The translations under genes were made by a program, and so were the position numbers. The notes under the pieces are model-generated. The model was not told the DNA's origin and searched no databases. It was given only the letters and a program-made list of their open reading frames with translations. From an uncultured Prevotellaceae bacterium (GTDB lineage Bacteria; Bacteroidota; Bacteroidia; Bacteroidales; Bacteroidaceae), in assembly GCA_937891085.1 (NCBI GenBank), contig CALAEY010000009.1, positions 1-8,302 of the forward strand: 8,302 bases of DNA, written 5' to 3'. Shown one piece after another: positions 1 to 5,850 of this stretch. Each line of letters opens with the position of its first letter. Within the stretch, counting starts at the first letter, position 1.

Positions 1-680
1 TAATATGTATAGGGAACGGAGATACCGTCCTTCTTACAGATACGGCGGATGAAGCGGTCTATGACACGGCATCCGTCGTCAATGATGTCCACGTCCACAG
101 GGTATCGTACCTCGGCATCGGCACAGGTGGCGTCTATCTTCAGTTCTCCCTTGTGCTCGCGCCCTTGACTGTCAACAAAGGCTGCCGCGTCCTCGTCCTG
201 AGCTGTAGCGGCAGGCGGCTCTTCATCATGCCCCTTGGGTTCTTCTTCCTTGTTTTTCCGGGCTGCCTCCTTCATCTCCTGTTCACGCTTGAGAAGCGAT
301 TCCGTCATCTTGTTGATGTCATCCTCACTGATGCGCTTGCGAAGGTCTACGAAAAGCGATGGGTCGAAGATGGGCTGGTCGGTGAACTCCCCCAATCCGC
401 ACAGATACTGCATATAAGGATTTTCACGTATCATCTCAACGGTTTCAGCGTCAGAAAGACGGGTCTCATGCTTGATAACCATGGCACCTATCACCATACG
501 GGCGGGCTTGGCACTGGCTCCCACTGTCTGGTTGTTGAGTTTCTGACCGTACTGCTTCTCATAGTCTTCCCAGGGGAGATGGTCGCCCAGCCACACCCAA
601 CGGTTGCTCTTGTCCAACCCGTCAAGGGAGGAACGGAAACCGTCTATGGTCAACTGCTTGTATCTTGGCTTAAATCTCAT
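1..680 (-). CDS. IS5/IS1182-type transposase, N-terminal part (runs off window edge)
   Basis: A DDE transposase that would catalyse cut-and-paste movement of its own insertion sequence. From the ATG at 680 the minus strand stays open for 226 codons to the window edge, so the C-terminal half (second and third catalytic acids) is not visible. Residues 1-130 look like the N-terminal helical domain of IS5/IS1182 transposases (QTVGASAKPARMVIGAMVIK at 51-70; NPYMQYLCGL at 88-97). Residues 131-170 form a charged linker rich in K, E and A. KIDATCADAEVRYPVDVDII at 181-200 matches the conserved block around the first catalytic Asp (D183; family form DATxxxxxxRYPTD). A consensus promoter lies just upstream. 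The reading is undisrupted, so the visible part could be functional. The outer terminal repeats cannot be defined because only one end is in the window. Confidence 0.85.
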   Translation of the reverse strand, partial: MRFKPRYKQLTIDGFRSSLDGLDKSNRWVWLGDHLPWEDYEKQYGQKLNNQTVGASAKPARMVIGAMVIKHETRLSDAETVEMIRENPYMQYLCGLGEFTDQPIFDPSLFVDLRKRISEDDINKMTESLLKREQEMKEAARKNKEEEPKGHDEEPPAATAQDEDAAAFVDSQGREHKGELKIDATCADAEVRYPVDVDIIDDGCRVIDRFIRRICKKDGISVPYTY

Positions 681-701
681 CTGCTTGTCAGTTTTAACAC
701 C

Positions 702-733
702 CAAAGGTACTCATTTTTTGTTAAACAAACAAA
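702..733 (-). promoter_or_regulatory. Bacteroidetes-type promoter of the IS5/IS1182 transposase
   Basis: On the minus strand TTTG (730-733) is followed after exactly 20 bases by TACCTTTG (702-709). This fits the Bacteroidetes primary sigma consensus TTTG-N19-21-TAnnTTTG. Transcription would begin near 695 and give a leader of about 15 bases before the ATG at 680. The -33 box overlaps a perfect 13-bp palindrome at 717-729 (TTTGTT-A-AACAAA), which may be part of the element end or a binding site; that part is speculative. Confidence 0.65.
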
Positions 734-804
734 TATATTGTGTTATAAATATCTAAATATCAATAAGTTAAATATAAATCAGCAAACACTAATTAAAGAA
801 AAGT

Positions 805-1236
805 ATGACGACAAAAATCTCATCTTGCAGACCTGCCAACTATGGAGTCTGCTTTCGAAACGACTGCCCTCTGGCAAACAGCTGCCTTAGACAGCTTCAC
901 GCACAGGATTCCTGTGAAAATGAACGGTTTATCAACGTGGTAAACCCTTATCTTGTAAAGAAGGTCACCTCAAAATGTGACTTCTATCGCCCCAACACAT
1001 TGGTTAGAGCGGCATACGGCATCCGCCACATCTTCGATGCTGTGCCCCACTCTAAGTACAACAGTGTCTTCCATTCCGTCATCGGACTCTTCGGAAAGAG
1101 CACCTACTACCGCATCTATCACAAAGAGCGCCCCATCTGGCCTAAAGAACAGGAGCAGATCCGTCGCATCTTCGCCAATTATGGCATCAATGAGCCCGTG
1201 GTGTTTGAGGAATATCGTGACATCATAGATTGGTGA
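805..1236 (+). CDS. DUF6078-family Cys-rich protein, possible DNA-binding
   Basis: A 143-aa protein matching, from memory, the full-length layout of the Bacteroidales family DUF6078, whose function is unknown. It has a Cys cluster at C8, C16, C21 and C27 (C-x4-C-x5-C in VCFRNDCPLANSCLRQL), then NVVNPYL at 45-50 and a later Cys (C58) in the context KCDFYRP. C16, C21, C27 and C58 could bind a metal such as zinc; this is inferred. The C-terminal half (LFGKSTYYRIYHKERPIW, 95-112, then a helix) looks like a helix-turn-helix with a basic tip, and the protein ends in the family-like Tyr/Asp/Trp tail. There is no signal peptide or membrane segment. The gene ends 174 bp before virE and directly abuts the phased palindromic repeats, so it may bind them or be co-transcribed with virE. 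The ATG at 805 has an AT-rich leader without a strong Shine-Dalgarno sequence, as is usual in this phylum. Confidence 0.75.
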   Translation: MTTKISSCRPANYGVCFRNDCPLANSCLRQLHAQDSCENERFINVVNPYLVKKVTSKCDFYRPNTLVRAAYGIRHIFDAVPHSKYNSVFHSVIGLFGKSTYYRIYHKERPIWPKEQEQIRRIFANYGINEPVVFEEYRDIIDW

Positions 1237-1265
1237 AACTTGCTAAGCCGAAGTTTCTCGGTGTA

Positions 1266-1372
1266 GAACTGCCAGTTCCATGCCTAAGGACTGCCAGTTT
1301 CCCTACGGAGGACTGCCAGTTTCCCCACGGAAAACTGGCAGTTCCACGCCTTGAAACCAGCGTGGAACTGCC
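1266..1372 (+). repeat. Phased palindromic repeat array (iteron-like), 22-bp period
   Basis: Four near-identical units centred on 1272, 1294, 1316 and 1338 lie exactly 22 bp apart, and a fifth partial unit is centred on 1371, 33 bp on. The core is ACTG-C/G-CAGT. The first unit, GAACTGCCAGTTC (1266-1278), is a perfect 13-bp palindrome around its central base. The units are joined by related linkers such as CCTACGGAG and CCCACGGAA. A degenerate unit sharing AGTTTC sits one more 22-bp step upstream (centre about 1250). Steps of 22 and 33 bp are two and three helical turns, so all palindromes would face the same side of the DNA. The array fills the gap between the DUF6078 gene and virE and is probably a cooperative protein-binding region, either an origin-like iteron set or an operator for virE. 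Confidence 0.85.
1337..1372 (+). promoter_or_regulatory. 13-bp perfect hairpin before virE
   Basis: GGCAGTTCCACGC (1337-1349) and GCGTGGAACTGCC (1360-1372) are perfect inverted repeats around a 10-base loop. The hairpin uses half of the fourth palindromic unit and all of the fifth partial unit, so it competes with the unit-internal palindromes. It ends 38 bp before the likely virE start. No U-tract follows, so a classical terminator is unlikely. It may act as a leader structure in the virE mRNA or as a cruciform or single-strand initiation structure in DNA. Confidence 0.6.
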
Positions 1373-1410
1373 TAACGAATGATTATCATCTAGTTTTATA
1401 TTATCAACAA

Positions 1411-3513
1411 ATGGACAAAACAATGAAATTTACCTCTGTGCGCATTGATCAACGCACCAATGCACTGAAACTGAGGGGCATGACTTTAGATGCCCTGCAA
1501 GAGTCTATCACGACAGAACTGAAGGGAGCCCCCATCCAGAAGTTCCGCAAGGAACTACCTGTGATGGAGACACTTGGGGCTGGATTCGTGCAACGTTCCT
1601 TGGCCAAGCTGCCTTGGATCTCTGTGGCTGCATCGTGGAAAAAGAGCACGCATGCAGAAATGACATTCGACGCTTACAACGGCCTCGTGCTGCTGAACGT
1701 CAACAAACTGGCCTCTCTTGATGAGGTGGAAACGGTGAAGTGCCTGGCACAATCATTGCCAAGTACGTTTGCCGTATTTTCTGGGAGTACGGGGCGTAGC
1801 GCCAAGATACTGGTAAGTGTCTCACTCCCAGACGGATCGCTGCCAAAGACGGAGGAGGAAGCCGCGCTTTTCCATCGTCAGGCTTACTATCTGGCATATA
1901 CCACTTATAGTGGTGTGGTGAGCTTTCACATCATGCGTGAAGAGCCTTCATTAAGACAGAGTTTCCGCAAGACCTACGATCCTAAGCCTTACTTTAATGC
2001 AGACATTCATCCGCTGAGGGTGAGTATGGATATGGGCATGGAACTCTCTGACACTGAGGAGAATGAAGTGACCAATCCGCTGGATCGTTACATCCCTGGA
2101 CCTGACAGCTATGAGGAGTTCGAGAAGCGATTCCGCATGCTGGTGAGCCTGACCATGAAGGAGTTTGGTTTCCCCATAGAGCAGAACAAGGAGCTGTTTG
2201 TGGAGGCCGTTGCCAAGCAATGCTGCCTTGCAGGTATCCCTATGGAGGAGGCACTCTGTCATTCGGTGGCACTCCTCGTGGGGAGTATGGATGCTGAGAC
2301 CATCCGCTCTATCTATGAGACTGTATATGAGGCATTTGCCGATAAGCATGGCAGCAAGCCTATCTACAACAAGACGCAACAGACGGAGTTGCTCTTCCAT
2401 CACTACATGAGCGATCGCTATGTGCTGAGATACAACTACTTAAAGGAGGTGCCAGAGTATAGGGACAATAATTCGTGGAGCCCCTACTTCCGCCAGATAG
2501 ATGATCGCATGCTCAGCAAGATGATCATAGAGGCCAGACGCAGGGGCATCAACGTGACGGAGAGAGACATGATGCGCTATGTGAAATCATCGGATGTCGC
2601 TGACTTCAATCCTGTAGACGACTATCTGGAGAGTCTGCAAGATGCTTGGGATGGCAAGGATCATATAGGGCAACTGGCCAAACGCATCAAGACCGCTAAC
2701 CCTATGTGGGAGAAGTGGTTCCGCATCTGGCTGCGTGGTGTGGTAGCCCAATGGAGAGGATGGAACACGCAGTATGGCAACAGCGTGGCACCCATCATCA
2801 TAGGTCCGCAGGGTTGGCGAAAATCCACATTCTGCAGACAGTTGCTTCCTGACGAACTGGCGTTTGGCTTCACTGATCAGCTCGACTTTGGCAATCGCAG
2901 GGACATCGACCTCACCATCAGCCACTACTTGTTGGTGAACATCGATGAATTTGACCAACTGACGAAGCACTCTCAGAACGGCTATCTGAAGAACCTGCTG
3001 CAACGCACGGACAGCAAGCAGCGCAGGCTCTTCACAGACTCCGTCAACGAGAAGCGTCGCTATGCGTCATTCATAGGGACAAGCAACGTAAGTGACCTAC
3101 TCACAGACAGTACGGGCAGCCGTCGCTTCCTCTGCGTGGAGCTCACTGCCCCTATCGACACCCATACGCCTATCAATCACAGACAGGTCTATGCCCAAGC
3201 GATGGCAGAGCTCGATGCTAAGCAGCCCTACTGGTTTACTGATGAAGAAGTGGCAGAAATCATGGCCTCCAATCGCAGTTTCATGCAGCTTGATGAACAG
3301 GAAGCCCTATTCAACGACTACTTCCGTGCCCCTACAGATGACGATGAAGGCGAATGGCTTTCTCCCACAGCCATACTGAAGAAGATCAAAGCCAAGCACA
3401 AGGGAAGTCTGCGAATGTCTATCAGGGATATGGGCAGATACCTACGAAATATGCCTGACATCCCCTTCAGAAAGATGCATGCATCTAACGAATATAAGGT
3501 AGTATTAGCGTAA
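1411..3513 (+). CDS. VirE/BT4734-type primase-helicase-like P-loop ATPase
   Basis: A 700-aa protein of the Bacteroidales VirE (virulence-associated E) type found in mobile elements. The N-terminal third resembles the BT4734/VirE_N domain; SGSTGRSAKI (124-133) recalls the SxSGxGxK block of primase-polymerase folds. The central VirE ATPase domain has Walker A GPQGWRKST (465-473), Walker B LLVNIDEFD (507-515) and a GTSN...TGSRRF sensor/arginine region (GSRR at 569-572). The C-terminal part (WLSPTAILKKIKAKHKGSLR onward) resembles the DUF3874-like tail and probably binds DNA. A role in replication or initiation of an element is inferred from the family. The ATG at 1411 was chosen; ATG at 1423 is an alternative (MKFTSV is a common start for the family). 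The frame stays open back to a TTG at 1351, but that codon lies in the hairpin loop. The last 35 codons and the region after the stop recur at 5762-5943. Confidence 0.88.
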   Translation: MDKTMKFTSVRIDQRTNALKLRGMTLDALQESITTELKGAPIQKFRKELPVMETLGAGFVQRSLAKLPWISVAASWKKSTHAEMTFDAYNGLVLLNVNKLASLDEVETVKCLAQSLPSTFAVFSGSTGRSAKILVSVSLPDGSLPKTEEEAALFHRQAYYLAYTTYSGVVSFHIMREEPSLRQSFRKTYDPKPYFNADIHPLRVSMDMGMELSDTEENEVTNPLDRYIPGPDSYEEFEKRFRMLVSLTMKEFGFPIEQNKELFVEAVAKQCCLAGIPMEEALCHSVALLVGSMDAETIRSIYETVYEAFADKHGSKPIYNKTQQTELLFHHYMSDRYVLRYNYLKEVPEYRDNNSWSPYFRQIDDRMLSKMIIEARRRGINVTERDMMRYVKSSDVADFNPVDDYLESLQDAWDGKDHIGQLAKRIKTANPMWEKWFRIWLRGVVAQWRGWNTQYGNSVAPIIIGPQGWRKSTFCRQLLPDELAFGFTDQLDFGNRRDIDLTISHYLLVNIDEFDQLTKHSQNGYLKNLLQRTDSKQRRLFTDSVNEKRRYASFIGTSNVSDLLTDSTGSRRFLCVELTAPIDTHTPINHRQVYAQAMAELDAKQPYWFTDEEVAEIMASNRSFMQLDEQEALFNDYFRAPTDDDEGEWLSPTAILKKIKAKHKGSLRMSIRDMGRYLRNMPDIPFRKMHASNEYKVVLA

Positions 3514-3614
3514 AAAACGCCATTCTTCTTCCGCTTCTTCCGCTTCTTCTTCCGCTATGATAGCTTATGCGAATTATAGACAATCTGAAGTTAGCGGAAG
3601 AGCGGAAGAAGAAT
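3409..3614 (+). repeat. Direct repeat copy A: virE tail plus hairpin
   Basis: This covers the last 35 codons of virE (counting the stop) and 101 bp after it. It is repeated in the same orientation at 5762-5943. Outside a 24-bp block missing from copy B, the coding part differs at six bases and the non-coding part at four of 101. The two copies bracket the AbiE toxin-antitoxin genes. Identity stops abruptly at 3614/5943, exactly at the outer end of the hairpin, which makes the hairpin end look like a true element boundary. Confidence 0.9.
3522..3614 (+). repeat. Long inverted repeat with CTTCTTCCGC units after virE (copy A)
   Basis: The left arm (3522-3544, ATTCTTCTTCCGCT followed by TCTTCCGCT) pairs with the right arm (3593-3614, AGCGGAAG followed by AGCGGAAGAAGAAT) over 22 bp with one bulged base. 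The left side carries three tandem CTTCCGC units (the third ending at 3555) and the right side two GCGGAAG units, so several alternative pairings are possible. The loop is about 48 bases. The left arm begins 8 bp after the virE stop. It could act as a transcription stop for virE, but its length, repeat content and second copy fit a recombination or recognition site better. Confidence 0.8.
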
Positions 3615-3852
3615 ACTATTCGTGATTTCAAAAAGTTAGTAAAATCTCAAACTTTAAAAACAAAGTTTTAGATATTTACAAAAACAATCCTAATATCATC
3701 ACCTATTATGGCCGCTTAAAAGCGGCCTAATTCTTCTTAAGTGAGTTTGAATCTTTAAGCCATGACAAAAGAAGATATTGCGAAGAAGCCGACTCTTTAG
3801 AACACCAAATCATCAAAAACAGCCATAAGAGATAAAGTATTTTATCAGAGAA
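3615..3852. other. AT-rich spacer without a supportable gene
   Basis: The spacer between hairpin copy A and the abiE promoter holds the terminator-like stem-loop at 3710-3738 but no credible coding region. The only short frame with plausible residues, from the ATG at 3764, stops after 12 codons. A 16-bp inverted repeat GATAAA-GTAT-TTTATC (3831-3846) lies just before the -33 box of the abiE promoter and could be an extra operator half; this is weak. Confidence 0.5.
3710..3738 (+). terminator. Probable intrinsic terminator between virE and abiE
   Basis: GGCCGCT (3710-3716) and AGCGGCC (3721-3727) form a perfect 7-bp GC-rich stem around the tetraloop TAAA, followed by TAATTCTTCTT, a moderately T-rich tail. 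It lies after virE and before the abiE promoter, so it would separate the two transcription units. The tail is weaker than in textbook cases. Confidence 0.55.
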
Positions 3853-3884
3853 TTTGTCCCTTTGGAATCTTTTCCGTAATTTTG
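3853..3884 (+). promoter_or_regulatory. abiE operon promoter (Bacteroidetes consensus)
   Basis: TTTG (3853-3856), a 20-base spacer and TAATTTTG (3877-3884) match the Bacteroidetes TTTG-N19-21-TAnnTTTG consensus without mismatch. Transcription should start near 3891. That leaves only about 7 bases before the GTG at 3898 but about 37 before the ATG at 3928, which favours the ATG as the antitoxin start. Confidence 0.75.
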
Positions 3885-3896
3885 CAAAAATTTCGG
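3874..3896 (+). promoter_or_regulatory. 23-bp palindrome over the -7 box, candidate AbiEi operator
   Basis: CCGTAATTTT (3874-3883) faces AAATTTCGG (3888-3896); nine of the eleven possible base pairs around the centre at 3885 match. The palindrome covers the whole -7 box and the likely transcription start, so a bound protein would block RNA polymerase. Characterised AbiEi antitoxins repress their own operon by binding inverted repeats of about this size. That AbiEi from this locus binds here is inferred. Confidence 0.55.
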
Positions 3897-3927
3897 TGTG
3901 AATCATATACTGACAATGCAGGGAAAT

Positions 3928-4527
3928 ATGACTATATCTCAGACGATTGAAGATAAATTTAAACGCATAAAAGACAAGTCATTGCTTTTCGCCTCCGATT
4001 TTCCGCAATACGACCAGGAATATGTTGGAGACCTTCTTTCTCGTTATGTGAATGATGGAAGACTTGTACGTTTGGCTAATGGTGTCTATCTAAAGACGAC
4101 CATTACCAAGTTTGGCCCCGTGTACCCCAGTCCAACGGAGATAGCTGAGAACATTGCAAGACGTGACCATGCCCAAGTGTTGATGTCTGGACTTACAGCC
4201 GAGAACTATTTTGGCCTTTCTACTCAGGTTCCCATGAAAATCGTTTTCCTGACAAGCGGTTCCGCCAGGAAACTTACAGTGGGAAACACAGTCATTGAGT
4301 TTAAGCGTGGGGTTCCTAAGAACTTTGCATTTAAGGATAAGACATTGGCAACCCTTTGTCTAGCTCTGAAAAGCATTGGCAATGGCCATGTGACAGACGA
4401 GCAAAAGAACGTGTTAAGGAACTTTCTGAATAACTATATCCAAGAGCATGACATCAAAAGCGACCTAAAACTCATGCCACAATGGATTCAAAAGATGTTG
4501 AACGAAATAATCAACAAAGAATCATGA
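3928..4527 (+). CDS. abiEi: AbiEi-like type IV antitoxin (DUF6088-like)
   Basis: A 199-aa cytoplasmic protein, the antitoxin and likely transcriptional repressor of a type IV AbiE system. Residues 18-57 form a winged helix-turn-helix (LLFASDFPQYDQEYVGDLLS, then RLVRLANGVYLK as the wing). The C-terminal domain contains SGLTAENYFGLSTQVP (87-102) and LTSGSARKLTVGNTVIEFKR (108-127), a block typical of AbiEi/DUF6088 proteins. In type IV systems the antitoxin counteracts the toxin's effect without forming a stable complex with it. The stop overlaps the toxin start by ATGA, which implies translational coupling. The ATG at 3928 was preferred over the GTG at 3898 and ATG at 3916 because of the promoter position and because MTISQTIEDKF is a natural family start. 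Autoregulation through the palindrome at 3874-3896 is likely but inferred. Confidence 0.85.
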   Translation: MTISQTIEDKFKRIKDKSLLFASDFPQYDQEYVGDLLSRYVNDGRLVRLANGVYLKTTITKFGPVYPSPTEIAENIARRDHAQVLMSGLTAENYFGLSTQVPMKIVFLTSGSARKLTVGNTVIEFKRGVPKNFAFKDKTLATLCLALKSIGNGHVTDEQKNVLRNFLNNYIQEHDIKSDLKLMPQWIQKMLNEIINKES

Positions 4528-5522
4528 CGAACTGGAGAGAACTTACAAAAGATGAACAGATAGCCGCCTTGCAGAATGTGGCTGGTACCAAACAAATACC
4601 ACCACAGGCTGTTGAAAAGGATTTGTGGGTAACAACAATCCTGCAAATCGTCTTTTCCCTGCCTTTTGCTGACAGTCTGGTATTCAAGGGCGGCACATCA
4701 CTAAGCAAGGTATTTGGTAAAATAGAGCGTTTTTCTGAAGACATCGACCTTGCCATTGACCGCTCCCACTTCGGTTTAGAGGGAGATTTGACAAAGAAAC
4801 AACTGAAGAAGTTGAGGAAACAATCTTCCACATTCGTGCGTGATACTTTCCTTACAGAATTGCAAGAGGCATTCCGCCAGCAAGGACTTACGGGACTTTC
4901 TGCCACTGCCGAGCCTGACGGAGAAGGTGATGCCACATATCCGGAGCCGCGAAAAATCTTTATCGAATATCCGAGCCTTTTTCGTGAATCTTATGACTAC
5001 ATCAAGCCACGAGTCATGCTAGAAACTGGTGCACGGTCACTTATAGAGCCAACGATTTCCGTACAGGTAAAGAGCCTCATTGAAACGGCTTTTCCCGATA
5101 TTTGCACAGCCTCTGTCAATCCGTTCATCCCTACGTCTGTCATCGAAAAGACATTCTTGGAAAAAGCATTCCTCTTGCATGAGCTTTTTACTACCAATGC
5201 AGGTTGGCATGCCAATAGAAAGTCTAGGCACCTGTATGACTTAGAGAAGATGATGGACGAACCATTTGCTGAACCTACCATTCACAATGATGATCTTTGG
5301 GAGTCAATCAGCCATCACCGTCAGGTATTCACCAGCATGAGGGATGTTGACTATACGCCTGATGTCAGAAAACGCATAGTTCTTGTGCCACCGACAGACT
5401 TCATGAAAGAGTGGAGAGATGACTACGAGGCCATGCGCAGCACTATGGTATTTGGTCCCTCTCTTACTTTTGACGCACTCATTGAGAGATTGCTTCTGCT
5501 TGAAGAACGCTTTCGTCAATAG
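4524..5522 (+). CDS. abiEii: AbiEii/AbiGii-type nucleotidyltransferase toxin
   Basis: A 332-aa nucleotidyltransferase toxin (DUF1814/AbiEii type) that stops growth, in known systems as phage-triggered abortive infection. All signature motifs are present: VEKDLW (30-35), KGGTSLSK (55-62; the GGTSL nucleotide-binding turn), FSEDIDLAI (70-78; acids D73 and D75 for metal binding), IEKTFLEKAFLLHE in the middle, and KSRHLYDLEKM (233-243) with the conserved R-H-x-Y-D-L block. Homologous toxins such as MenT transfer nucleotides to tRNA acceptor ends, but the target here cannot be read from sequence. The start ATG at 4524 overlaps the antitoxin stop by 4 bp; an upstream in-frame ATG at 4482 lies inside the antitoxin and is less likely. 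Length and motifs are intact, so the pair is probably functional. Confidence 0.92.
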   Translation: MTNWRELTKDEQIAALQNVAGTKQIPPQAVEKDLWVTTILQIVFSLPFADSLVFKGGTSLSKVFGKIERFSEDIDLAIDRSHFGLEGDLTKKQLKKLRKQSSTFVRDTFLTELQEAFRQQGLTGLSATAEPDGEGDATYPEPRKIFIEYPSLFRESYDYIKPRVMLETGARSLIEPTISVQVKSLIETAFPDICTASVNPFIPTSVIEKTFLEKAFLLHELFTTNAGWHANRKSRHLYDLEKMMDEPFAEPTIHNDDLWESISHHRQVFTSMRDVDYTPDVRKRIVLVPPTDFMKEWRDDYEAMRSTMVFGPSLTFDALIERLLLLEERFRQ

Positions 5523-5761
5523 GAATAACGAGTTTGAGATTTCTAGTATAGAAAGGATGCACTCACAGTGGTATCAGTATTTATAGCGGGGACGCACCCG
5601 ACTGCCTGAACGCATCAAGGAGTATGACAGATGAAGATATAGAGCCTTTGCTCTCAATGACAAGAAATTTGATAGACAAGACCAAGACCCTCTTGTAGAA
5701 ACATTTCTTATTACAATGCTTCTAATCGCATAAAATAACATAGCTAAAGTGATAAGCAAGA
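5523..5761. other. Spacer after abiEii, possible decayed coding remnant
   Basis: No intact gene is supportable. One plus-strand frame around 5595-5730 reads like protein (RLPERIKEYDR, stop, RYRAFALNDKKFDRQDQDPL) and is broken by in-frame stops. Another frame reads MTDEDIEPLLSMTRNLIDKT before a stop. This could be the residue of a gene that came with the cassette, or chance. No terminator-like stem directly after abiEii was recognised. Confidence 0.35.
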
Positions 5762-5842
5762 CTGCGCATGTCCTTCAGGGATATGGGCAGATACCTTCGA
5801 AAGATGCATGCATCTAACGAATATAAGGTGGTTTTAGCGTAA
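5762..5842 (+). pseudogene. virE C-terminal fragment (second copy, 8-codon deletion)
   Basis: In frame it reads LRMSFRDMGRYLR-KMHASNEYKVVLA and stop, the same ending as the intact VirE, but lacks the eight codons for NMPDIPFR. The missing block is exactly 24 bp, so the frame is kept. Of six base differences in the shared codons, five are synonymous and one changes Ile to Phe. This points to descent from another working virE allele rather than from free decay of the neighbouring copy. The frame is closed upstream by TAA at 5753-5755, and nothing else of virE precedes it, so it is a fragment without its own start region. Confidence 0.8.
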
Positions 5843-5850
5843 AAAACGCC

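Noticed and set aside
153..890. 245-aa plus-strand reading frame
   Set aside because: It is mostly antisense to the IS5/IS1182 transposase and runs into the DUF6078 start; its residues do not resemble a protein family, while the minus strand has clear transposase motifs and a promoter.
1242..1373. CRISPR-like array of short repeats
   Set aside because: The repeat core is about 13 bp with 22-bp periodicity and related linkers, far too short for CRISPR repeats with unique spacers, and no cas gene is present.
1351..1410. Upstream TTG start for virE giving 20 extra residues
   Set aside because: The TTG lies inside the loop of the 13-bp hairpin and within the repeat array, and the extension does not look like family sequence. 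ATG 1411 or 1423 fits the usual VirE start.
1951..3003. Minus-strand reading frames of 138-150 aa opposite virE
   Set aside because: They lie antisense to conserved VirE domains, have no promoter or family motif, and are explained by codon bias of virE.
3764..3802. Tiny ORF starting MTKEDIAKKPTL
   Set aside because: Only 12 codons before a stop, with no context showing it is translated.
5574..5759. 61-aa minus-strand frame in the spacer after abiEii
   Set aside because: Low-complexity hydrophobic and Ser-rich sequence, no start-site signals, and it overlaps a more protein-like plus-strand remnant.
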